The notes below the pieces were generated by a model. It was not told the DNA's origin. It searched no databases and worked only from the letters and a program-made list of their open reading frames with translations. A program made the translations under genes and the position numbers. DNA of 12,091 bases from Lachnoclostridium sp. UBA1241 (GTDB taxonomy: Bacteria; Bacillota; Clostridia; Lachnospirales; Lachnospiraceae), in the NCBI GenBank assembly GCA_002308955.1, contig DBWJ01000086.1, positions 1,389 through 13,479 of the forward strand. The letters run 5' to 3'. Position 1 is the first letter of the stretch; each line of letters starts with the position of its first letter. Shown here piece after piece: positions 6,661 through 12,091 of the stretch.

Positions 6661-7530
6661 TTATTTACGATGATCGCCGAAATAGAAGAGAGCGAGGGTT
6701 CCGGGACCGGAGTGAGCGCCGATTGCGGGACCGATAATCCCGTACATGATATCGGTGATTCCGAACCGCTCGGTTACCATGCGGCCGACGGTCTGCGCAT
6801 CCTCAAGGCTGTCGCCGTGAGAGATGAAGACGTGATCGTTTTTATAATTGCCGACGGTTTCCGCCATGCGGTCCACAAGTGTTGCGAGAGCCTTCTTACG
6901 GCCGCGTACGTTGGAGGTGGGAATCAGATGGCCGGTATCGTCCGTGCAGAGCACCGGTTTTACATTAATTAAGGTACCGAGAATCGCGGTCGTACGGCTT
7001 ATGCGTCCGCCGTTCTTCAGATACTTGAGATCCTCAACGGTGAACATATGGCAGACATGAAGCTTATTGGCCTCCAGCCATTCGGAAAGCTCCGGAAGGC
7101 TGAGGCCTTCCTTCTTCTTACGGACCGCCATGTCAACGAGAAAGCCCTGGCCGAGAGAAGCGCAGAGGGAATCGACAACCATGACGATACGGTCCGGAAA
7201 CTCCTCCTTTAACATCTGTGCGGCAAGAAGCGTATTGTTGCAGGAGCAGCTGAGACCGGAGGAAAATGCGATGTGAAGGATGTCCTTTCCTTCCGCAAGA
7301 ACCGGGCGGAACATCGCAAGAATCGTGTCTACGTTGCTCGCCATCGTCTTGGGCATTTCATTGGCGCGCATGCGGTCGTAGAAGAGCTTCAGGTCCAGAT
7401 TCTCCTTCTCGCCGTATACGGTCGTTCCGTCAAATGTGTAGCAAAGCGGAATGCGCAGAACATCGTTATTCTGGTAGTATTCCACGGGCAAATCCGATGT
7501 GGATTCCGTTGAAAGAATGTATTCAGCCAT
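6661..7530 (-). CDS. DegV-family fatty-acid-binding protein
   Basis: The start is ATG 7530 (289 residues), because GGAGG (7540-7536) lies 5 bases upstream; an in-frame ATG at 7542 overlaps that site. DegV (FakB-type) proteins bind a fatty acid and present it to the kinase FakA for phosphorylation, feeding exogenous fatty acids into phospholipid synthesis. Family motifs are in order: STESTSDLP (7-15), PKTMAS (60-65), HIAFSSGLS (86-94), DSLCASLGQG (120-129), DLKYLKNGGRIS (167-178), NVKPVL (189-194), SHGD (237-240) and IGAHSGPGTLAL (270-281). The Ser/Thr positions and the H273-SGPG motif that hold the fatty-acid head group are kept. No fakA is in the window, so the partner is presumably elsewhere. 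The gene is divergent from secDF with a possible operator at its transcription start. Confidence 0.93.
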   Translation of the reverse strand: MAEYILSTESTSDLPVEYYQNNDVLRIPLCYTFDGTTVYGEKENLDLKLFYDRMRANEMPKTMASNVDTILAMFRPVLAEGKDILHIAFSSGLSCSCNNTLLAAQMLKEEFPDRIVMVVDSLCASLGQGFLVDMAVRKKKEGLSLPELSEWLEANKLHVCHMFTVEDLKYLKNGGRISRTTAILGTLINVKPVLCTDDTGHLIPTSNVRGRKKALATLVDRMAETVGNYKNDHVFISHGDSLEDAQTVGRMVTERFGITDIMYGIIGPAIGAHSGPGTLALFYFGDHRK

Positions 7531-7556
7531 TGAAACCTCCATATAAAGAAAATGTT

Positions 7557-7573
7557 AACCGATTAAATCGGTT
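7557..7573. repeat. Small inverted repeat in the degV leader
   Basis: AACCGAT (7557-7563) and ATCGGTT (7567-7573) form a perfect 7-bp stem with loop TAA. In the degV transcript it directly follows the larger dyad (they share base 7573) and lies 16 bases before the ribosome binding site. It could be an RNA hairpin or part of the neighbouring protein-binding site. Confidence 0.5.
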
Positions 7574-7603
7574 TTTGAAAACTTTGCATGTGGTTTTCAA
7601 AAC
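7572..7603. promoter_or_regulatory. Candidate operator: double palindrome at the degV transcription start
   Basis: TTTTGAAAAC (7573-7582) and GTTTTCAAAA (7593-7602) are a perfect 10-bp inverted repeat separated by 10 bases. Each arm is itself a palindrome of the form TTTTNAAAA, with centres at 7577 and 7598, 21 bp apart, or two helical turns. It sits from about +1 to +32 of the predicted degV start, a classic repressor position. The binding protein is unknown. A DNA operator is inferred; an RNA hairpin is the alternative. Confidence 0.5.
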
Positions 7604-7610
7604 TACATAC

Positions 7611-7639
7611 ATCATAACACAGGATTCCGAAACTTGCAA
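7611..7639 (-). promoter_or_regulatory. Promoter of degV
   Basis: On the minus strand TTGCAA (7639-7634) and TATGAT (7616-7611) are 17 bases apart, and a TG dinucleotide one base before the -10 makes it an extended -10. The predicted start is near 7604, giving a leader of about 74 bases. Confidence 0.7.
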
Positions 7640-7659
7640 CGGGAATTTCAAAAAAATCT

Positions 7660-7687
7660 TTGCATAGGGCGATTTATGTGGTATAAT
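7660..7687 (+). promoter_or_regulatory. Promoter of secDF
   Basis: TTGCAT (7660-7665) and a perfect TATAAT (7682-7687) are 16 bases apart, and TGG before the -10 supplies an extended -10 element. The predicted start is near 7694, leaving a leader of about 49 bases. It is back to back with the degV promoter; the two -35 boxes are 20 bp apart. Confidence 0.8.
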
Positions 7688-7699
7688 GTCACACAGTCA

Positions 7700-7719
7700 G
7701 TGTGCGGAAATCCGCGCAC
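7700..7719 (+). other. Hairpin in the secDF mRNA leader
   Basis: GTGTGCGG (7700-7707) pairs with CCGCGCAC (7712-7719) through 8 bp, one of them a G-T wobble, with loop AAAT. It lies a few bases from the predicted 5' end of the transcript and before the AGAGAGG ribosome binding site (7724-7730). There is no T-tract, so it is not a terminator; protection of the 5' end is the simplest idea. Confidence 0.5.
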
Positions 7720-7742
7720 GTTAAGAGAGGAAATTATACACC

Positions 7743-10016
7743 ATGAAAGAACGTAAGAACTTCGGCAAAGGAATCAGAGGTCTTTGCCTGCTCGTTTTGG
7801 TCCTTGCCGGTCTCGGCGTATGGATCGGAATGAGTTTTTACTGGGACTTCAGCTTCCAGCCGCAGAACATTAAGCGGGGGCTTGATCTGAGCGGCGGCGT
7901 CAGCATCACCTATGAGGCTGTGGACAAAGAAAATACCACCGACCAGCAGATGCAGGACGCGCATGCGAAATTCCAGAAGAGAGCGGAAGCATTCTCCACG
8001 GAGAGTAACGTATATCTCGAAGGAAAGTATCGTATCAACGTAGACATCCCGGGCGCAAAGGATGCGCAGCAGGTACTCGAGAAACTCGGTTCCGCCGGTA
8101 GTGTTTACTTTATTTATGCACAGGACAGCAAGGATGTAACGAACATTACCACCGATGCGAGCGGTAATTATGTACTTGCCCGTACTCTGGAAGAGATTAT
8201 CGCCGACGGCGATGCTCCGGTTGACGGAAGCATGGTTGTAAAGGCGGAAGGCCAGGTTATCCAGGATTCGAACGGAGTTGCTTCGAACATCGTTTCCCTC
8301 GAATTTAATTCGGAAGGAACGGTTGCGTTCCGTGAGGCAACGACCTGGGCTGCCAACCAGAGCGGCATGAAGAACCGGATTGCGATCATCTACGATAACA
8401 CCGTAGTCAGCTGCCCCGGCGTTCGTGAGCCGATCGATTCCGGCAAGGCACAGATTGACGGCATGGAGACTCTTGAGGTAGCCAACGAGCTCGCAACCTT
8501 CATCCGTATCGGTGCGCTTCCGATTGAGGTTACTCCGATCCGAAGCAACATTGTAGGCGCAACGCTTGGAAGCCGCGCGCTTGAGACCAGCCTGATCGCA
8601 GGTCTGATCGGTTTTATTCTTGTTTGCGTTTTCATGATCGTTATCTATCGTCTGCCCGGTGTGGCTGCGAGCCTTAGTTTGATCATCTACCTCGGCATCG
8701 TTCTTGCGCTGCTGATCGCATTTGACGTAACGCTTACCCTTCCGGGTATCGCCGGTATCATCCTTTCCGTCGGTATGGCGGTAGATGCCAACGTCATTAT
8801 CTTTACCCGTATCCGCGAGGAGATCGCGACCGGCAAGACGGTTCGTTCCTCCATCAAGCTCGGATACAGCAAGGCTACCTCCGCTATCGTGGACGGTAAC
8901 ATTACGACTCTCATTGCCGCGGTTGTTCTATACTTCCTCGGCTCCGGCGTGATCAAGGGCTTTGCCATTACGCTCGGCATCGGTATCGTTGTTTCCATGT
9001 TCAGCGGTCTTCTGATCACCCGCTGGATTATGTACACGTTCTACAACCTCGGCGCTGACAAGGCCGGTCTGTACGGCAGCCGCGTGAAGAAGAAGCTTAG
9101 TCTCAGGGTTGTGGACCACTGGAAGGTTTATCTCAGCCTTTCCGGCGCGATGATCATCCTTTGCATCGTAATGCTCTTCGTAAACAAGGCGAGCATTGAC
9201 AATATCCTGAACTACGGTCTTGATTTCGTAGGCGGTTCTTCCGTACAGGTGAACTTCGATGACAAGGTTCCCGCTAAGAGCGACGTAGAAGCACTTGTAA
9301 AGTCCGCGATTTCCGAGACCTGCTCCGTTTCCGAAGTTAAGGGCGAGAACGCCATCATCATTAAGACGAAGGCTTTCCTTGATGACGACAGCAAGATGAA
9401 GTCCCTTAAGGATGCGTTCCGCGACAAGTACGGCGTATCCGAAGGCAGCATCGAAACCGAAACCATCAGCGGAAGCGTATCGGATGAGATGAAGAAGGAC
9501 GCCATTACTGCCGTTATCATCGCAACGATCTGCATGCTGATTTATATCTGGATCCGGTTCAGCAACCTGGCATTTGCCGGAAGCGCCGTTACGGCACTCG
9601 TTCATGACGTGCTTGTTGTGCTCGGCATTTATGCGCTGTTCCGTATCACGGTGGATACTTCCTTCATCGCATGTATGCTGACCCTAGTAGGTTACAGTAT
9701 CAACGCGACAATCGTTATCTTTGACCGTATCCGTGAGAATCTGAAGAACATGATCGCTTCGAAGGAATCTCTTAAGGATGTTGTGAACCGCAGCATTTCC
9801 GAGACCTTCACACGAAGCATCAATACGACGGTTACGACGCTTCTTACCGTAGTTGCTTTGATCATTCTCGGTGTGGACTCCATCCGGATTTTCGCGATTC
9901 CGCTTGCATGCGGTCTTATCTGCGGTACCTACAGCTCGATCTGCATTACCGGATGTCTCTGGTATTTCTTTAAGACGAAGTTCGGTAAGAAGAACCGTGT
10001 TATGAAGGTATCCTAA
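7743..10016 (+). CDS. secDF: Protein translocase subunit SecDF (fused SecD-SecF)
   Basis: The 757-residue membrane protein assists SecYEG by pulling translocating proteins outward, using the ion-motive force. The SecD half begins with a membrane segment (about 13-32), then GLDLSGG (46-52), a large external P1 domain up to about residue 265, and five membrane helices including GMAVDANVIIFTRIREE with D348. The SecF half starts near 456, with GLDFVGG (492-498), a second external domain, and five helices including GYSINATIVIFDRIREN. Ten to twelve membrane segments and single-chain length fit Gram-positive SecDF. D348 and R691 match residues proposed to carry protons in Thermus SecDF, but the third conserved acid, the Asp after Asn in SecF, is Ala (A655). 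AGAGAGG is 12 bases before the ATG, a long spacing. No yajC is visible upstream. The stop is 7 bases before recJ. Confidence 0.96.
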   Translation: MKERKNFGKGIRGLCLLVLVLAGLGVWIGMSFYWDFSFQPQNIKRGLDLSGGVSITYEAVDKENTTDQQMQDAHAKFQKRAEAFSTESNVYLEGKYRINVDIPGAKDAQQVLEKLGSAGSVYFIYAQDSKDVTNITTDASGNYVLARTLEEIIADGDAPVDGSMVVKAEGQVIQDSNGVASNIVSLEFNSEGTVAFREATTWAANQSGMKNRIAIIYDNTVVSCPGVREPIDSGKAQIDGMETLEVANELATFIRIGALPIEVTPIRSNIVGATLGSRALETSLIAGLIGFILVCVFMIVIYRLPGVAASLSLIIYLGIVLALLIAFDVTLTLPGIAGIILSVGMAVDANVIIFTRIREEIATGKTVRSSIKLGYSKATSAIVDGNITTLIAAVVLYFLGSGVIKGFAITLGIGIVVSMFSGLLITRWIMYTFYNLGADKAGLYGSRVKKKLSLRVVDHWKVYLSLSGAMIILCIVMLFVNKASIDNILNYGLDFVGGSSVQVNFDDKVPAKSDVEALVKSAISETCSVSEVKGENAIIIKTKAFLDDDSKMKSLKDAFRDKYGVSEGSIETETISGSVSDEMKKDAITAVIIATICMLIYIWIRFSNLAFAGSAVTALVHDVLVVLGIYALFRITVDTSFIACMLTLVGYSINATIVIFDRIRENLKNMIASKESLKDVVNRSISETFTRSINTTVTTLLTVVALIILGVDSIRIFAIPLACGLICGTYSSICITGCLWYFFKTKFGKKNRVMKVS

Positions 10017-10023
10017 GTTACAG

Positions 10024-11766
10024 ATGAACAGGCGAAAAGAAAAATGGGTCATTAAAAGACGGGGCGGAGCCATGGAAGACATGGTTCTTAAGCTCGGCAT
10101 TACGCCGGCATTTGCCAGAATTCTCTGCGGTCGCGGTTACGACACCGTAGAGAAGGCTGCCGCCTTTTTGTATCCAGACGGCGCAGAACTGACAGCTGCC
10201 ACGGCTTTGCCGGACGCAGAAAGGTTTTGCGCCTTTTTGCATATAGCGAAGGAAGATAGGACGAAGGTCCGTGTCGTCGGCGACTATGATGCCGACGGCG
10301 TCACCGCTACCTATCTGATGTTAGAGGGCTTAAGACGTTTCGGAATCGTTGCGGATTACCGGATTCCGAACCGTGTCACGGACGGCTACGGCATCAGTAC
10401 CGATATGGTAAGGGAAGCGGCCGAAGACGGCATCGGCATGCTGATTACCGTTGATAACGGAATCGCCGCCGTGGAAGCCATAGCGCTTGCGAAGGAACTC
10501 GGTATGACCGTTCTCGTGACCGACCATCACGAACCGCAGGAGACGCTTCCGAATGCCGATGTTCTGGTAGACCCGAAGACAGATCCCGGGTATCCGGGCT
10601 CTGCCGTATGCGGCGCTGTGGTTGCCGGCAAATTGACGGACTTTCTTTTAGAGAAAGCCGGTAAGCCGGGATTCTTTAAGGAACAGATTGAAGTGCTTGC
10701 GCTTGCGACGGTTGCGGACGTCATGCAGCTTACCGGAGAGAACCGGATCATCGTACGAAACGGCCTTATGAAGCCGCTTACCGAATGGAACCTCGGGCTT
10801 CGGGCACTGGCAGAAGCGAACGGACTTAAGACCGAACCGAAGGCGTATACGTTAGGGTTCGTATTCGCCCCGTGCATCAACGCGCTTGGGCGGTTAAAGG
10901 ACGCAGACCCCGGTGTTGATCTGCTTCTCACGAAGGACCCGGTCGAAGCGGAGAAACTTGCCCGCTCCATGGTGGACGCCAATCTGGTCCGTAAGGATAT
11001 GACTTCAGATGCCATTGAGGAAGCGGCGGAGAAGCTGGATGCGCTTAGTTCCGAGGGGGACGCGCCAATCGTGTACCGCTCGGAAATCTGCCACGAAAGC
11101 ATTGCGGGAATCGTTGCAGGAAAGCTTCGGGAACGATATTATCTTCCGGCAATCGTTCTTTGCGAAAGCACCGAAGAGAAGGGCGTTCTGAAAGGTTCCG
11201 GGCGAAGCATTGACGGCTATTCCATATTCGAGGGACTGACCGCCTGTAAGGAGCTTCTTACGAAGTTCGGCGGACACGCGCAGGCCTGCGGGCTCACGCT
11301 TCCGAAAGAGAATCTTAACGCATTCTCTGAAAAGCTTGCGGAGCATTTCCGTGAGAGCGGTGTTGAAGCGGTTGAGAAGGTCAGTATCGATCTGGTCGTC
11401 ACATTTGCCGATTTAACCGATCAGCTGTGCACGGAAATCGGACGCATGGAACCGTTCGGAAACGGCAATTCAAAGCCGGTTTTCGCTGTGAAGAATGCTA
11501 CGCTTATAAGACTCAGCCACTTCGGAAGGTCGACGAAATACACACGTTTTCTTCTGGCGGATGAGGCCGGAACGAAGATTACCGGCGTGTATTTCGGAAA
11601 CGCGGACGAATTTGTGAAGCAGGCCGGTGAGGCGTGGGGCAGAGAGGCGGTTTCGGAAGCTTTCGCAGGACGCGGAACAGTGAAGATGAACGTTTTGTTC
11701 ACGCCGCAGTACAGCTCGTACAGCCATGAGATTGAAATCACCGTGGACAAGTTCCAGCTTATATAA
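10024..11766 (+). CDS. recJ: Single-stranded-DNA-specific 5'-3' exonuclease RecJ
   Basis: The protein has 580 residues, normal for compact clostridial RecJ. RecJ degrades single-stranded DNA 5' to 3' in recombination and mismatch or base repair. The DHH phosphoesterase motifs are all present: DYDADG (87-92), VDNG (143-146), TDHHEP (166-171) and ADVM (231-234), which bind the two catalytic metals. The DHHA1 region follows with CHESIAGIVAGKL (356-368, H357), GSGRSIDGYS (391-400) and FGGHAQACG (415-423), then an OB-like C-terminal domain. The start at 10024 keeps the family-typical KWVIK near the N-terminus; a later ATG (10072) would remove it. No good ribosome binding site precedes it, only AAGGT 14 bases away inside the end of secDF, so translational coupling to secDF is likely. 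Confidence 0.95.
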   Translation: MNRRKEKWVIKRRGGAMEDMVLKLGITPAFARILCGRGYDTVEKAAAFLYPDGAELTAATALPDAERFCAFLHIAKEDRTKVRVVGDYDADGVTATYLMLEGLRRFGIVADYRIPNRVTDGYGISTDMVREAAEDGIGMLITVDNGIAAVEAIALAKELGMTVLVTDHHEPQETLPNADVLVDPKTDPGYPGSAVCGAVVAGKLTDFLLEKAGKPGFFKEQIEVLALATVADVMQLTGENRIIVRNGLMKPLTEWNLGLRALAEANGLKTEPKAYTLGFVFAPCINALGRLKDADPGVDLLLTKDPVEAEKLARSMVDANLVRKDMTSDAIEEAAEKLDALSSEGDAPIVYRSEICHESIAGIVAGKLRERYYLPAIVLCESTEEKGVLKGSGRSIDGYSIFEGLTACKELLTKFGGHAQACGLTLPKENLNAFSEKLAEHFRESGVEAVEKVSIDLVVTFADLTDQLCTEIGRMEPFGNGNSKPVFAVKNATLIRLSHFGRSTKYTRFLLADEAGTKITGVYFGNADEFVKQAGEAWGREAVSEAFAGRGTVKMNVLFTPQYSSYSHEIEITVDKFQLI

Positions 11767-11772
11767 TTAGCT

Positions 11773-11802
11773 TTGATTCTTAAAAGCTCCGGTTCATATA
11801 AG
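11773..11802 (+). promoter_or_regulatory. Weak candidate promoter of the dihydroorotase gene
   Basis: TTGATT (11773-11778) and TATAAG (11797-11802) are 18 bases apart. The match is moderate and the leader would be only about 18 bases, so readthrough from recJ may be the main source of transcript. A weak 6-bp inverted repeat (AGCTTT at 11769, AAAGCT at 11783) overlaps it. Confidence 0.3.
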
Positions 11803-11826
11803 AAACATTCTAAGGAGGAGAAAGGT

Positions 11827-12091
11827 ATGTTATTTGAGGGACGTATTGTGTTACAGGGAGGCCACGTGGTTGACCCTGCGAACGGAATTGATGAAGTAAT
11901 GGATATCCGTCTGGATGACGGAATCATTCTGGATGTTCAGAAGACGATTGACCCGAAGCCCGGTGAGCAGGCGGTTCCGTGCGACGGGCAGTACATCTTC
12001 CCGGGCTTTGTGGATTTGCACGTGCATTTCCGTGATCCCGGCCAGACATATAAAGAAACGCTCGAGTCCGGAACGCGGGCGGCAGCCGCAG
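11827..12091 (+). CDS. pyrC: Dihydroorotase, N-terminal 88 residues, runs off right edge
   Basis: AAGGAGG (11812-11818) lies 8 bases before the ATG. The 88 visible residues begin like type I dihydroorotases: a short beta-sandwich part (VVDPANGIDEVMDIRLDDG), then FPGFVDLHVHFRDPGQTYKE at 58-77. H65 and H67 are the first two zinc ligands, and the FRDPG segment carries the substrate-binding Arg. The enzyme interconverts carbamoyl-aspartate and dihydroorotate in pyrimidine synthesis. Allantoinase and hydantoinase share the fold, but DLHVHFRDPGQ with TYKE is typical of dihydroorotase. It follows recJ by 60 bases. Only a partial gene is seen because of the window edge. Confidence 0.9.
   Translation, partial: MLFEGRIVLQGGHVVDPANGIDEVMDIRLDDGIILDVQKTIDPKPGEQAVPCDGQYIFPGFVDLHVHFRDPGQTYKETLESGTRAAAA

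Noticed and set aside
7531..7742. A possible riboswitch or small RNA gene between degV and secDF.
   Set aside because: The 212 bases are fully accounted for by two divergent promoters, a dyad and short leaders; no known riboswitch pattern is recognisable.
8928..9605. A 225-codon minus-strand frame inside secDF.
   Set aside because: It is antisense to strongly conserved SecDF membrane segments and has no ribosome binding site or recognisable domain.
10527..11102. A 191-codon minus-strand frame inside recJ.
   Set aside because: Its Ser-rich composition is what antisense of this codon usage produces, and recJ motifs occupy the same DNA.

Overview
The window looks like chromosomal DNA from a Gram-positive, Clostridia-type bacterium, most likely near Lachnospiraceae. 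The grounds are near-consensus sigma-A promoters with 16-18 bp spacers, strong GGAGG-type ribosome binding sites, a single-chain SecD-SecF protein, a DegV protein and a clostridial-type aconitase-family 'hydratase'. This placement is inferred from gene content and style, not from a database match. I see no rRNA, tRNA, CRISPR array, insertion sequence or prophage gene. Coding density is very high and no gene-free stretch exceeds 300 bases.

Layout. (1) 1-1562, minus: the N-terminal 520 residues of an aconitase-superfamily hydratase, driven by a perfect-consensus promoter; its end lies off the left edge. (2) 1833-4247, plus: a two-gene operon with its own promoter, made of an unrecognised protein with a C-terminal membrane anchor and an unusual one-chain fusion of a WYL transcription regulator to a HAD phosphatase. 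(3) 4167-5003, minus: a GNAT acetyltransferase whose 3' end overlaps the fusion gene by 81 bp, tail to tail. (4) 5095-5616, plus: a CYTH-domain phosphohydrolase divergent from the GNAT gene, followed by an 18-bp-stem hairpin that also abuts a promoter. (5) 5739-6659, plus: a ParA/TadZ-like protein that has lost its Walker A motif. (6) 6661-7530, minus: a DegV fatty-acid-binding protein, one base from the previous gene tail to tail, with a conspicuous double dyad at its transcription start. (7) 7743-12091, plus: secDF, recJ and the start of a dihydroorotase gene, all co-oriented.

Most genes are housekeeping: central carbon metabolism, protein export, DNA repair and pyrimidine synthesis. There is no clear multi-gene new system. 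The parts that deserve attention are the WYL-HAD fusion with its membrane partner, the degenerate ParA-like protein behind the long hairpin, the degV dyad, and the Asp-to-Ala change at a presumed proton-path site of SecF. Gene starts were chosen from ribosome binding sites and family N-termini; several differ from the longest possible reading frame.
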